37,031 nt of DNA from Prolixibacteraceae bacterium (GTDB taxonomy: Bacteria; Bacteroidota; Bacteroidia; Bacteroidales; Prolixibacteraceae): assembly GCA_028282195.1 (NCBI GenBank), contig JANQII010000090.1:1-37031 (forward strand), read 5' to 3'. The translations under genes and the position numbers were made by a program. The notes beneath the pieces were generated by a model. The model worked only from the letters and a program-made list of their open reading frames with translations. It did no database searches and had not been told where the DNA came from. Within the stretch, counting starts at the first letter, position 1; each line of letters begins with the position of its first letter. Shown here piece after piece: positions 1 through 9,043 of the stretch.

Positions 1-284
1 TTCCTTAAATAGTGGGTACTATTCGCGTCAAATTCGCCTTGCCTAACCAAAAAATACGCACTAATAATTCTAAAAAATAAAATTTAGACAGCTTCTTAGA
101 GACTGTTTTTTATTTCAATCTTTGGTGAAAGCAATAGGAAGTAATCGAAAACGATGGGAAACAATTGTATTCTACTGTTTCCTAAAGTCTTCAACTGTAT
201 TCAAATTTGGAATAAGCAAACACACGAACTATATGCTTGTTATACTGATGGTTTAAATCAACTCAGGGATAACTCCGGGATTAT
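1..284. other. Left edge, no supportable gene
   Basis: AT-rich stretch at the window edge, downstream of the minus-strand barrel gene that ends at 285. The one open frame on the plus strand (154-360) overlaps that gene, has no recognisable domain and looks incidental. I see no RNA gene or convincing terminator. Confidence 0.5.
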
Positions 285-1529
285 TTACCCTTTCAACCTG
301 GGGTTAACCACATTGTTGAACATGGATCCGAAAGTAAACGACAACCCAAGCCTAAACTGATACCTGTATGCGGTTGCCTGTTGCCTTTGCCTCAATAATA
401 TTTCTTCAAGCGTAGCATCCCCTTTTGCAATGGAAAGCCTGTCATTAATAATTGAATAATTTCCGGAAACACTTAAGGATAAACCTTTCCAAACACGATA
501 ATACAAACCGGAGTATATGGCCAGGCTATTCTTTTCAAAATCATGAAAATAACTTTTGGCGGAAACTGAAGTATAAGCAGAGCCCCACTTTTCTTTTACT
601 TTATATGCAATCGCAAAAGTCTGACGAAATAAGTCTTCATCGATTTTATTATAGATCGTTGTATCAACATAATTCCTGCCATTATAGCCTATAAAGTAGG
701 AAAAACGAAGTTGTCTTCTACTAGAAAGTTCATAAGGAAAAAGGTTGTATTCTATTGCGGGTTGTACCCAGTAGTTTGATTTGATATTACTATAACTACT
801 TGATGATATTCCTGATTTTAACCCTACTGCCATATGATCACCGATACTCTTTACAATAAGGCTGGAAAAACTTCTTCTGGTTCGGGTTGCAACTATTTCT
901 TCATCATCCCTTTTATACCAATCCTCATCGTAATTGTTATCAATATCAAATTCAAAACGCCACTCCGGGGTAATCCGTTCAATATCAATCGCAATATCTA
1001 AATCAAATTCGCGTTCAGCTTCTTCTCCATTAACATTTGAGCTTGCATGAATTCCAAAGACCCAGTTGTTCCATTTATCTTCAACATCTTGTGGGGTCAT
1101 TGAATTCTCACCATTGAACTTGACATCAACAATATGTGAACCATGAGCCAAGTAACGGGCAAGCCCCATTCGTAGAATATTGGTATAATCATCCCTAATT
1201 TCAGAACCGGTTTTGTCAGGGGTTGAAAAATAATATAAGGTATCGTTAAGGCCTTCAAATTCTTTCAAGCCGATAAAATAAAAACCATATTTACGGCCTT
1301 TTCCTCCCGTGCGATCAAGCGTACTTATTAAATGCACATTTGCAGATTCACTGGTCCTGGCAAAGTTAATATGCTTAATTTCCTGACGGATATGATTGAT
1401 ATCAATCTGATTCCCAGTATCAAAAAAAACATTTACATCGATTGTTGTCCCATCAGGAACTTTTGAGAAAGATGTTAATGAAAAACAGAAAATAAATAAA
1501 AAAGTAAAAAGAAGATATATCGGCTTCAT
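285..1529 (-). CDS. Predicted outer-membrane beta-barrel protein, unknown function
   Basis: A 414-residue exported protein. A hydrophobic signal peptide (residues 1-22, ending SFS-KVPDG) precedes a soluble N-terminal domain of roughly 130 residues. From about residue 145 the protein alternates short amphipathic strands and polar loops (WVFGIHASSNVNG, WRFEFDIDNNYDEDW, LRFSYFIGYNGR, YQFRLGLSFTFGS), the pattern of an outer-membrane barrel. The end, LSFTFGSMFNNVVNPRLKG, has the barrel strand followed by a short tail. I do not recognise a named family. It is preceded by 172 bp of spacer and then RNase HII on the same strand, so co-transcription is possible but not shown. The barrel assignment is inference from the strand pattern. 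Confidence 0.75.
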   Translation of the reverse strand: MKPIYLLFTFLFIFCFSLTSFSKVPDGTTIDVNVFFDTGNQIDINHIRQEIKHINFARTSESANVHLISTLDRTGGKGRKYGFYFIGLKEFEGLNDTLYYFSTPDKTGSEIRDDYTNILRMGLARYLAHGSHIVDVKFNGENSMTPQDVEDKWNNWVFGIHASSNVNGEEAEREFDLDIAIDIERITPEWRFEFDIDNNYDEDWYKRDDEEIVATRTRRSFSSLIVKSIGDHMAVGLKSGISSSSYSNIKSNYWVQPAIEYNLFPYELSSRRQLRFSYFIGYNGRNYVDTTIYNKIDEDLFRQTFAIAYKVKEKWGSAYTSVSAKSYFHDFEKNSLAIYSGLYYRVWKGLSLSVSGNYSIINDRLSIAKGDATLEEILLRQRQQATAYRYQFRLGLSFTFGSMFNNVVNPRLKG

Positions 1530-1701
1530 GTATTATTAAGTTGGTTTGGTTTAAGCAAAAACTTGTTGTCTTTTCGTCAGGCAAAAATGCAAATACCTCT
1601 ACACATTTAAAAGCCTTATTAACAATTATTAGAAAATATAGGCTTATTAACACAAAAAATTTACTTAAAACCACAAAAAATAACCTTGCCTAATGGAAAA
1701 A

Positions 1702-2319
1702 TTAGAAATTCAAGGTAAGCTGATCGGGTAAAAGTCTAAAGCTTTTTCGATGATAATCCGAAACACCCACCTCCTGAATTGCTTCCCGATGTGCTTTCGT
1801 AGGATAGCCTTTGTTTTTACACCACTGATACGATGGATATTCTAAATCCAGCTCATCCATAATATCATCTCTGTAGGTTTTGGCAAGTATCGAAGCCGCT
1901 GCAATGGGTAAGAACTTGCCATCGCCCTTAATTACGCAGGTATGGTTAATTTCAGGATAGGGCCTGAACCTGTTTCCATCAATCAACAAATGCTCAGGCG
2001 TTTGAACTAATTGTTCAACCGCCCGGTGCATAGCCAGAAATGATGCATTTAAAATATTGATTTTGTCTATCTCTTCATTATCTACAATACCGACAGCATA
2101 AGTCAGAGCTTGCTCTTCAATAATTGGACGAAGTGAATAACGTTGTTTTTCGGAAAGCTTTTTAGAGTCATTGAGTAAATCATTTTCAAAATCGGGTGGT
2201 AAAATAACAGCTGCCGCAACCACAGGACCGGCCAGGCATCCGCGCCCGGCTTCATCGCAACCGGCTTCAATGCGTCCTTCTTCCAAAAATAATTCCAGGG
2301 CTTTTTTCTCTTGGCTCAT
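1702..2319 (-). CDS. rnhB: Ribonuclease HII
   Basis: Cleaves the RNA strand of RNA-DNA hybrids and starts removal of misincorporated ribonucleotides from DNA. At 205 residues it has the normal RNase HII length. The signature [20 protein letters not shown] gives catalytic D22 and E23. LLIDGNRF supplies D114, and the segment [15 protein letters not shown] supplies the fourth acidic residue near D151. The TYR-type substrate-sensing region [20 protein letters not shown] follows. All four metal ligands are present and the frame is intact. A REP-like hairpin lies just upstream. This is a conserved core gene and a good anchor for the ordinary chromosomal background of the window's left end. Confidence 0.97.
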   Translation of the reverse strand: MSQEKKALELFLEEGRIEAGCDEAGRGCLAGPVVAAAVILPPDFENDLLNDSKKLSEKQRYSLRPIIEEQALTYAVGIVDNEEIDKINILNASFLAMHRAVEQLVQTPEHLLIDGNRFRPYPEINHTCVIKGDGKFLPIAAASILAKTYRDDIMDELDLEYPSYQWCKNKGYPTKAHREAIQEVGVSDYHRKSFRLLPDQLTLNF

Positions 2320-2335
2320 TTTTAAATTAAAAAAT

Positions 2336-2354
2336 CACCGGATGCAATCCGGTG
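2336..2354. repeat. REP-like short hairpin
   Basis: CACCGGAT-GCA-ATCCGGTG forms a perfect 8-bp stem with a 3-nt loop. It lies in the gap between the RNase HII start (2319) and the end of the glycosyltransferase (2410). It has no T-run, so it is more like an intergenic REP-type palindrome than an intrinsic terminator. Similar stem/TCC-loop hairpins occur at 5768, 5791 and 15285. Confidence 0.5.
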
Positions 2355-2409
2355 CTACGCTAAATCATTTCAATATATTTATTATCAAACTCGAAACTCC
2401 CGAAATCCG

Positions 2410-3537
2410 CTAGGTATTCAAGCAAATCTGGATACTTCCCCAAAGCTGCTCCGCTGTTTTATCCCAGCTGAATTTTTTTAACTGCTCCCTTCCCTTTACA
2501 ATTAGTTCATTTCTTAAATCAGCATCTTCAGCCACCCGAACCATAGCATCTTTAATCTGACTTACTTCATACGGATCAGAATACAATACAGCATTGCCTC
2601 CTACCTCAGGCAGCGAAGTCGTATTGGAGCAAATTACCGGGATACCTGCACTCATTCCTTCAATAACAGGAATACCAAAACCTTCGAAATAAGGTACAAA
2701 GGTTAATGAAAGAGCAGCTCCTAAAACCTGGTGTAAATCTTCAGTTGACAAACGCCCCGTAAAAATAACACCATCTTTATGGCGCATACCTTCATAAGTC
2801 TTCTCAATTTCGCGGGTTTTAAACATTCCGCTTCCGGTAATCACCAACTTAATTGGCTTTTCAACCGTTGTTCTGAAAGCATCGTAAGCACGAAGCAAAC
2901 CACAGATATTTTTTCGGGGATGTAGTGAACCAATATATAAGAAATATGGGTCTCCTGATGTATATTTTTCCCTGGTTTTAATCTGCTCTCCTTCGCTGGT
3001 TGGAGTATACAACGTGTTCACACCATTATAAACCACATCCACTTTCTCAGGATCGAGTTTATAGGTACGGACAATATCTTCTTTTGAATAATACGAAACT
3101 GTTGCTAAGCGCTTTGCCTTTCTTGAAAACTTCGGAAAGAAATAATTGTAATATTTCGCTGTTATCCAAGGCAAATCCTGGGGGCGGTGAGCAAAGTTTA
3201 TATCATGGATAACAGCCAACTGCTTCACTTTGGTCGTTAAGGACAAATACCCATCAGGTGAAAGGAACAAATCAACTTTATACTTTTTAAGCACACGTGG
3301 AACCTGAACCTGAAACCACCAATACCAAAGTACAGGATGGCGTGTAGCTGGTGGTACAACCACCGGAATTATATTATCAGAGAAAATAAATTCTTCATCG
3401 TAGGGCCGGTCAAAAATAAAGATAAACTGATGATCGGGATGATTTCGGGTTATTCGCAACAAGGTTTCACGGGTAAACCAACCAATTCCTTCCAGTTTCC
3501 CTTTTTGCAATAAGCGTGTATTTACAGCTATGACCAT
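2410..3537 (-). CDS. Glycosyltransferase family 4 (GT-B fold)
   Basis: A 375-residue retaining GT-B glycosyltransferase of the mannosyltransferase-like family 4. The N-terminal acceptor half begins MVIAVNTRLL and contains LAVIHDINFAHRP. The C-terminal nucleotide-sugar half starts near FLYIGSLHPRKNICGLLRAY and carries the E-x7-E motif in FEGFGIPVIEGMSAGIPVIC, followed by SLPEVGGNAVLYSDP, typical of the donor-binding site. It lies 54 bp from the divergent flippase at 3592, so it probably builds a surface or capsular polysaccharide that the flippase exports. Donor and acceptor cannot be read from sequence. Confidence 0.93.
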   Translation of the reverse strand: MVIAVNTRLLQKGKLEGIGWFTRETLLRITRNHPDHQFIFIFDRPYDEEFIFSDNIIPVVVPPATRHPVLWYWWFQVQVPRVLKKYKVDLFLSPDGYLSLTTKVKQLAVIHDINFAHRPQDLPWITAKYYNYFFPKFSRKAKRLATVSYYSKEDIVRTYKLDPEKVDVVYNGVNTLYTPTSEGEQIKTREKYTSGDPYFLYIGSLHPRKNICGLLRAYDAFRTTVEKPIKLVITGSGMFKTREIEKTYEGMRHKDGVIFTGRLSTEDLHQVLGAALSLTFVPYFEGFGIPVIEGMSAGIPVICSNTTSLPEVGGNAVLYSDPYEVSQIKDAMVRVAEDADLRNELIVKGREQLKKFSWDKTAEQLWGSIQICLNT

Positions 3538-3591
3538 CTAATTTCCTGATTTGTCAGTTTTCAAATCAAATGTACAAAGTCTGCACAAAAA

Positions 3592-5082
3592 ATGCTTACT
3601 TTTATCAAAATTAATCTGCTAAAGAAACGGGCTTTGAAACGAAAGTTTGTTACAAATTTACTACTGATACTTTTTCTGAATATTTTAATCAAGCCTTTCT
3701 GGATATTTGGGATTGACCGAACTGTACAAAATATAGTAGGTGCAGAAAGTTACGGCTTGTATTTTTCATTGCTGAATTTTTCCATGATCCTGAATATCTT
3801 ACTTGATTTGGGGATCACGAATTTCAACAACAGAAACATTGCCCAAAACCACAAATTACTTGCTAAGCACCTTAGTAACATTGTTGGGCTCAAGTTCCTG
3901 CTTGCCATTGTTTATGCGGTAGTCTGTCTGTTAATTGCTGCCATAGTTGGATACAACAAGGTTCAGTTTCATCTTTTGTTCTTCCTAATTTTTAATCAGT
4001 TTCTTATTTCATTTACGCTATACTTACGCTCGAACATAAGCGGGTTACATTTTTTCAGAACCGATAGTCTGCTTTCGGTTCTTGACCGCAGTTTAATGAT
4101 TGTCTTCTGCGGAATCCTTCTATTCACGAATTGGTTTGGCGGTTACTTTTCTATCGAGTGGTTTGTATATGCCCAAACAGCGGCTTATGCCGTTTCAAGC
4201 CTAATTACTTTCCTAGCCGTTCTCTTTCATTCAGGAAAAATACGCTTCCGCTTTGATTTTAGTTTCTTCCTGGTTTTTCTTCGGAAAAGCTATCCATACG
4301 CCTTGCTTATTTTACTCATGTCTTTTTACAACCGCATGGATTCTGTTCTTTTAGAAAGGATTTTACCAGACCCAATTGGAAAAGAACAAGCCGGGATTTA
4401 TGCACAGGCATTTCGCCTGCTTGATGCATTTGCCATGTTTGGTGTTTTGTTTGCCGGACTTTTGCTTCCAATTTTTTCAAAAATGATTAAAAAGAAAGAA
4501 GAGCTTGGGCAAATGATCCAGTTTGCCTTTTTGCTAATCATTGTTCCTGCCATAATAATTGGTGTTTCAGCCAATTTCTATGAAAACGAAATCATGCAAT
4601 TGCTTTACAAAGAACATATCACTGCTTCTGCCCCAATCTTTGGAATTTTAATGATTGGCTTTATTGGCATTGCAACCACCTATATTTTTGGGACACTGCT
4701 CACAGCAAACGGAAGCCTCAAGCAACTCAACATCATGGCATCGGCAGGGATGCTCATCAATATAAGCCTTAACCTGATTCTCATTCCCCAACTTCATGCA
4801 ATGGGGTCTGCTTATGCAAGTTTGACCACACAAATACTAACGGCTATTTCGCAGCTTATTATTGCGGTATTTATTTTTAAGTTGAAAATGAATTATGTAC
4901 TGATCTTAAAACTGGTTGGCTTTACATTATTTACTATCATCATCTGCAAAGTTTCGTTGTTTATTGATAACTGGATTTATGGATTTGGCCTGGTTATTTT
5001 ATCCGGATTTGTTTATGCTTTTATCTCTAGGTTAATGAGCATGAAAGCCATCATTTCAATTCTTAAAAATGAAAAGCAATGA
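3592..5082 (+). CDS. Wzx-like polysaccharide flippase (MATE/MVF superfamily)
   Basis: A 496-residue integral membrane protein with about 12-14 hydrophobic segments spread over its whole length. It has the opening pattern of bacterial polysaccharide biosynthesis proteins: FVTNLLLILFLNILIKPFWIFGIDRTVQNIVGAESYGLYFSLLNFSMILNI. The family moves lipid-linked oligosaccharides across the inner membrane. The reading frame overlaps the next gene by 4 bp (ATGA at 5079), which implies translational coupling. It is divergent from the family-4 glycosyltransferase. The ATG at 3592 gives a short basic N-terminus (KKRALKRK) before the first membrane segment. Substrate is unknown. Confidence 0.88.
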   Translation: MLTFIKINLLKKRALKRKFVTNLLLILFLNILIKPFWIFGIDRTVQNIVGAESYGLYFSLLNFSMILNILLDLGITNFNNRNIAQNHKLLAKHLSNIVGLKFLLAIVYAVVCLLIAAIVGYNKVQFHLLFFLIFNQFLISFTLYLRSNISGLHFFRTDSLLSVLDRSLMIVFCGILLFTNWFGGYFSIEWFVYAQTAAYAVSSLITFLAVLFHSGKIRFRFDFSFFLVFLRKSYPYALLILLMSFYNRMDSVLLERILPDPIGKEQAGIYAQAFRLLDAFAMFGVLFAGLLLPIFSKMIKKKEELGQMIQFAFLLIIVPAIIIGVSANFYENEIMQLLYKEHITASAPIFGILMIGFIGIATTYIFGTLLTANGSLKQLNIMASAGMLINISLNLILIPQLHAMGSAYASLTTQILTAISQLIIAVFIFKLKMNYVLILKLVGFTLFTIIICKVSLFIDNWIYGFGLVILSGFVYAFISRLMSMKAIISILKNEKQ

Positions 5083-5714
5083 AACTAAGGCCTGAAGATA
5101 TTGTTGGGAATGATGATTTTGAATTGCTTGCCGAAGTTGAACACAGCAAAATAAAGGAGTTTGTAATGGATCAGGTGATGAATGAAAAGAACCTGGTTAA
5201 AACTTACGGCATTTACCAAATTGCTATGATGGCTTTGCTTTTTTTTGTTCTGGCAAAAAGTATTATCCAATTAACCCGGGGCATCAGCGAACCAATTCTG
5301 GCTATTGGCGCATCTATTCTTTTCTCTGTAACACTTTTGGTTATCATCCATGAATTTATTCATGCAGTTGCTTACTGGCTTACAGGATCAAAAAACCTTT
5401 CAGTTGGTGCTATCTGGCGAAAGTTTATTTTCTATGTAGCTGCTGACCGCCAGGTAATTGACTTTCCATCTTTTCGGATTGTGGCACTGGCTCCATTTAT
5501 TACAGTCAAACTGGCAACCATCATTTTAACCATTGCATTTTGGTCATCACCCCTTGCCTACTTTTATTTGAGCATTATGTGCCTGCATTCTCTTTTTTGT
5601 GGTGGCGATATTGCCATGCTGGCATTCTACTACATTCACCACGATAAGGAAATCTACAATTTTGATGACCTGAAAACAGGGAGGACTTTTTTCTACATCA
5701 GGAAGGAACAATAA
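5079..5714 (+). CDS. DUF3267-type membrane metalloprotease
   Basis: A 211-residue membrane protein with four or five hydrophobic segments and an intramembrane-style zinc motif: H91-E92-F-I-H95 in LLVIIHEFIHAVAYW. A later CGGDIAML segment (around D177) resembles the third ligand of site-2-protease-like families. This architecture matches the DUF3267 family of putative zincin membrane proteins. The start codon overlaps the flippase stop by 4 bp, so the two are probably translated together. A role in cleaving a membrane-bound regulator or in envelope maturation is only inference. The substrate is unknown. Confidence 0.82.
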   Translation: MKLRPEDIVGNDDFELLAEVEHSKIKEFVMDQVMNEKNLVKTYGIYQIAMMALLFFVLAKSIIQLTRGISEPILAIGASILFSVTLLVIIHEFIHAVAYWLTGSKNLSVGAIWRKFIFYVAADRQVIDFPSFRIVALAPFITVKLATIILTIAFWSSPLAYFYLSIMCLHSLFCGGDIAMLAFYYIHHDKEIYNFDDLKTGRTFFYIRKEQ

Positions 5715-5767
5715 TTACATCTAGATGGAAATAAATTTTCTTCCAGGAGAAAATTTATAAAGGGTAT

Positions 5768-5809
5768 GGCGAATTCCATTCGCCGTAAATAAGCGGTTTC
5801 CAACCGCTT
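5768..5809. repeat. Tandem REP-like hairpins
   Basis: Two adjacent perfect stems with the same TCC loop: GGCGAAT-TCC-ATTCGCC (5768-5784) and AAGCGGTT-TCC-AACCGCTT (5791-5809). They lie 53 bp after the metalloprotease stop. There is no T-run, so a REP-type element is more likely than an intrinsic terminator, although 3'-end protection of the upstream mRNA is possible. Confidence 0.6.
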
Positions 5810-5936
5810 CACCCAATAAGGTAATAAGGTTTATTCTCTAACTGTAATAATAGCTACTAAGTCCCCCAGAATTTGAAAATTCAACATCAAAAAGAATAAC
5901 AACATAAAATGTTAATTATGCATCCTTATTCCCTCC

Positions 5937-6002
5937 GCACCCCTATCCCCTAAAGGGGCAATCCCGTGCGCTGGGAGTCCCTTTAGGGAATAAAAGGGTG
6001 CG
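5937..6002. repeat. Imperfect ~22-bp inverted repeat
   Basis: The left arm begins CGCACCCCTATCCCCTAAAG (from about 5936). The right arm, read in complement, is nearly the same with a few mismatches and a small bulge (to 6002). The loop is about 21 nt, GC-rich against an AT-rich background. It resembles a small mobile palindrome or attenuator-like structure. No ORF spans it. Confidence 0.5.
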
Positions 6003-6027
6003 TGATGGATTTTTGTTATATAGTAGT

Positions 6028-6066
6028 TTAAGCTTTTAATAAGCTTCCAAAAACGGAATTTACAAG
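6028..6066 (-). pseudogene. Scrap of a PadR regulator 3' end
   Basis: On the minus strand this reads LVNSVFGSLLKA-stop, the same C-terminus as the two intact PadR genes at 18864 and 26139 (LVNSVFGSLLK). Upstream similarity stops at once. Only about 39 bp remain, so it is a deletion or recombination remnant rather than a gene. Confidence 0.6.
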
Positions 6067-6511
6067 TTTTGAATACATACATAATTAAATGGTGAAAAAT
6101 TATATGATGATTAAAAAGTAAGGCTTGCTAAATCTAGTGAAAAATTTATCGATCAAACAAAAACATGAAAGAAGGTTTAGAAAGTAATGAAACCGTGTCT
6201 TATTTTTATAGTTTAAAGAACAAATTATTTATTGAGGGATGGCATCAAATGTATTATCTGTTTATAGCACTAAAGCAAATTCTTGGATAAGTACAATACA
6301 ATATACATATTTGTATAAAATATATATTGCATATGAATATATTCATCATTATTTACAAAATACTGAAATTCAGACGTACTACCAATGTTCTCATTCCAGT
6401 GTTTATAAAATCGCAAGTAATCCTAGTATCTTATAAAAAGATTACTGTGGAAAGTTTTTTTCACACTAGCACAAATATTGTAATTTATAATTAAGATTTA
6501 ATATTTCTGAA

Positions 6512-8488
6512 ATGAATTATTTTACCTCTCTCCTGATTTTACTAGTTTTTTTAGCCAACTCTTGTCTGTATCGCAAGTCTTCTGAATTAGATAAAGCGTT
6601 AATCTTAGCCGGCAATAACCGAGCCGAACTGGAAAAAGTTTTAGAGTATTATTTGCAAAATTCTGCAGATAGCCTTAAATACCGAGCTGCATGTTTCTTA
6701 ATTGAGAATATGCCTTATTATCATTACTTTGAAGGTGAATTGTTGGATAATTATTTAGGGATTTTCGAAGTATTAGCAACAAGCAAAAAAGAAACTGTTG
6801 CTGTGTTGGATTCATTTATAATGGAACATGGCCATTTTTCCCAAAATATGCTCAATTTTAAATCAGATATTCAAGAAATAAAATCCGAATATTTAATAAG
6901 CAACATCGAATGCGCATTTAAAGCATGGAGAGAACAGCCATGGGGTAAAAATGTGTCATTTAATGATTTCTGTGAATATATTCTTCCGTATAAAATTGAT
7001 AATGAACGACCATCTGCGTGGAGAGAACGGATGTATGAGAATTATAATTATTTGTTGGATTCTTTTCGGAATTCACCAGAAGCCACGGATCCTTTATTTG
7101 CAGCTAAAATAGTTCTGGATTCTTTATCTGAAGGAGAGAAACATTTTACTACAAGCTTACCACGGTTACCGCATATAGGAGCTGATTTATGTGAACGGTG
7201 GCGAACTGGAAGTTGTCGAGAACTTAGCGATTTGACAGTTTATGTTTTAAGGTCATTAGGAATTCCTTGTGGTATAGATTTTATGCCAATTCATGCAAGG
7301 GGAAATGATGGGCATTTCTGGACATTTATTTTAGATATTAATAGAAATACCTATACATCTGACTACCTCGATATGAAAATTGGAATTCTAAGTTCTTACG
7401 AAACTCTACACCTAACACCAAAGATATATCGTAACACATTTAGTCTAAATAGAAATATGAAAAAACAATTATATGAATTGTCATCTTCGGTTCCCCATAT
7501 ATTTGCTTATCCTAGATTCAAAGATGTTACTTTTCTTTATCCAAGTTTGAATCCTGTTTGTTCAATTCATATTAATGATACTCTTTGGAATACAACGAAT
7601 AAAAGATCTGGTATCGTTTATTTATGTGCCTCGCAAAAAGAGAAATGGATACCGATAGCTTGGGCAAAATTCAATAAAGAGCAGACTCGATTTGATAATA
7701 TTAAATCAGATATTATTTTCAGAATCGCAGGTTGGGAAAACAATGAACTAAAGTTTTATACCGATCCTTTGAAGGTTGAGGGTTCAGAAGGTAAAATATA
7801 TTTAGTGAAAGCTGGTAAGAAAAAAAATACTATTTGTCTTTTATCAAAATATGAAGTACATATCAATGAAGGGTTTACAAAACTGATGGTTGGTGGTGTC
7901 TTTGAAGCGAGCAACAATATATCTTTTAATTGCCCGGATACAATTGCTGTTATTACCAAATGCCCTGTCCGTTTGAAGAATACATTGAGTATTAGTTCAG
8001 AAAAAAAATATCGTTATATGCGCTACAAAGGTCCGGCAGGTTCCCACTGTGATGTATCTGAGGTCATGTTCTTTGAGAATAAGAGTGATACTACAGCATG
8101 CACAGGAAAGATAATTGGCACACCCAATAATTATGATTTTAATAATAAAAATGAATATACCAATGCCTTTGATGGGAATCCATATACTTCCTTTCATTAT
8201 AAAAATGCTTCTAATGGATGGGTTGGGCTTGATTTTGGCAAATCTGTATCAATTTCAAAAATAGTTTATATTCCAAGAAATCGAGATAACTTTATTCGGG
8301 AAGGAGATTTGTATGAACTATATTATCTTGACAACGACTGGATTTCAGCAGGGAAAAAGATTGCGTGCTCTGACTCATTGGTTTACGAAAATATTCCAAC
8401 CGGTGCATTACTATACTTGAAAAATCATACTCGGGGTAATCAAGAACGTATTTTTACTTATGAAAATGGCAAACAGGTTTGGTGGTAA
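6512..8488 (+). CDS. Lipoprotein with transglutaminase-like and C-terminal discoidin-like domains
   Basis: A 658-residue exported protein. The signal peptide ends in a lipobox (LANSC, C18). An alpha-helical region (about 25-200) leads into a transglutaminase-like core. C235 lies in GSCRELSDLTVYVLRSLGIPC, H268 in GNDGHFWTFILD and an acidic D275 follows, the usual Cys-His-Asp order of the family. The last 150 residues (AFDGNPYTSFHY, GWVGLDFGKSVSISKIVYIPRNR, EGDLYELYYL) match the F5/8-type carbohydrate-binding pattern. This domain pair is common in Bacteroidota surface lipoproteins, but its substrate is not known. The gene stands alone, is AT-rich compared with 9-12 kb, and its 3' end runs into a truncated minus-strand gene, suggesting it arrived by insertion. 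Confidence 0.8.
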   Translation: MNYFTSLLILLVFLANSCLYRKSSELDKALILAGNNRAELEKVLEYYLQNSADSLKYRAACFLIENMPYYHYFEGELLDNYLGIFEVLATSKKETVAVLDSFIMEHGHFSQNMLNFKSDIQEIKSEYLISNIECAFKAWREQPWGKNVSFNDFCEYILPYKIDNERPSAWRERMYENYNYLLDSFRNSPEATDPLFAAKIVLDSLSEGEKHFTTSLPRLPHIGADLCERWRTGSCRELSDLTVYVLRSLGIPCGIDFMPIHARGNDGHFWTFILDINRNTYTSDYLDMKIGILSSYETLHLTPKIYRNTFSLNRNMKKQLYELSSSVPHIFAYPRFKDVTFLYPSLNPVCSIHINDTLWNTTNKRSGIVYLCASQKEKWIPIAWAKFNKEQTRFDNIKSDIIFRIAGWENNELKFYTDPLKVEGSEGKIYLVKAGKKKNTICLLSKYEVHINEGFTKLMVGGVFEASNNISFNCPDTIAVITKCPVRLKNTLSISSEKKYRYMRYKGPAGSHCDVSEVMFFENKSDTTACTGKIIGTPNNYDFNNKNEYTNAFDGNPYTSFHYKNASNGWVGLDFGKSVSISKIVYIPRNRDNFIREGDLYELYYLDNDWISAGKKIACSDSLVYENIPTGALLYLKNHTRGNQERIFTYENGKQVWW

Positions 8489-8499
8489 TATTCCCGTCA

Positions 8500-8822
8500 A
8501 CCCGAGATTTCAACCCGGCAATAAGTATTAACTTTGAGGAAAACTTCAGGAAATAATAAGATAAAAAATAGACCAATACCCCGGCAAAAATGACAATGGT
8601 TTTTTTTATTTGAATTAGAGAGTTATTCACCTCATTATATTCGCTCTCGATATCAGAAACATTACCGATCCTTTTGGATGCCACCCAAAAAGCTTCTTCC
8701 TCATTAAGTCCAATTTCTTTCAATTCATCAAACAAATCAAAGAAGTGGCTCTTGAGCTCCTCTACATCCGATTCTGTAAATGAAGAGTTGCTCTTCAAAC
8801 TATCTTCCCAGAACTTAGTCAA
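8500..8822 (-). pseudogene. Truncated permease-prefix-domain protein (PadR partner)
   Basis: The minus-strand frame reads SFTESDVEELKSHFFDLFDE, then LNEEEAFWVASKRIGN, the helical domain found in front of MacB/FtsX-like permeases and in small PadR-linked proteins. A membrane segment (IKKTIVIFAGVLVYFLSYYF) follows. The frame then loses its character and runs into the 3' end of the transglutaminase gene, giving a 122-residue open frame ending at 8454. The expected start (MEFNIEEKLKLWE, as in the copy at 18749) has been replaced, so the ATG at 8822 is incidental. Both ends are truncated. PadR-prefix pairs normally lie together, but here no PadR gene is adjacent. Confidence 0.7.
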
Positions 8823-8954
8823 TCATCAACCTTCCTATTAAATACGACTCTCCGATATTTTGCAGGACATACAAAATGATAAATCAAAACTGAAACATTG
8901 TGTGACTTATGAATGTACCGACTTTTTGCCATTGCATACCAAAGATAGAAAAAT

Positions 8955-9009
8955 CGCCGCAGAGCGGCGGGGAACTAACCCTGTAAGAGATTAGAAGGGG
9001 CATTGCCCC
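8955..9009. repeat. Two short GC-rich hairpins
   Basis: CGCCGC-AGA-GCGGCG (8955-8969) and GGGGC-ATT-GCCCC (8997-9009) stand in the gap downstream of the minus-strand DUF1573 gene (stop at 9044). The second could help end its transcript, but the T-run after it is poor. They may instead be REP-like. Confidence 0.4.
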
Positions 9010-9043
9010 CAAAATATATACCTTTACTTCCCGGGATGGGAAG

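Larger units (their letters stand above)
5715..6511. other. Gene-poor spacer with hairpins, an inverted repeat and a PadR 3' scrap
   Basis: About 800 bp without a convincing gene. It contains two tandem short hairpins (5768-5809), an imperfect inverted repeat (5937-6002) and a 39-bp piece matching the 3' end of the PadR genes found further right (6028-6066). A 65-codon open frame at 6239-6436 is rich in Tyr/Ile/His with no domain and looks incidental. The last 150 bp are very AT-rich and should hold the promoter of the transglutaminase gene. Confidence 0.6.

Noticed and set aside
154-360. 68-codon plus-strand open frame at the left edge
   Set aside because: It overlaps the 3' end of the barrel gene on the other strand, has no domain and no start context.
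5768-6002. CRISPR array
   Set aside because: Hairpins and one inverted repeat only. There are no regularly spaced direct repeats here or anywhere in the window.
6239-6436. 65-codon open frame in the spacer before the transglutaminase gene
   Set aside because: Its composition follows the AT-rich background (Tyr, Ile, His), there is no domain, no signal peptide, no partner gene.
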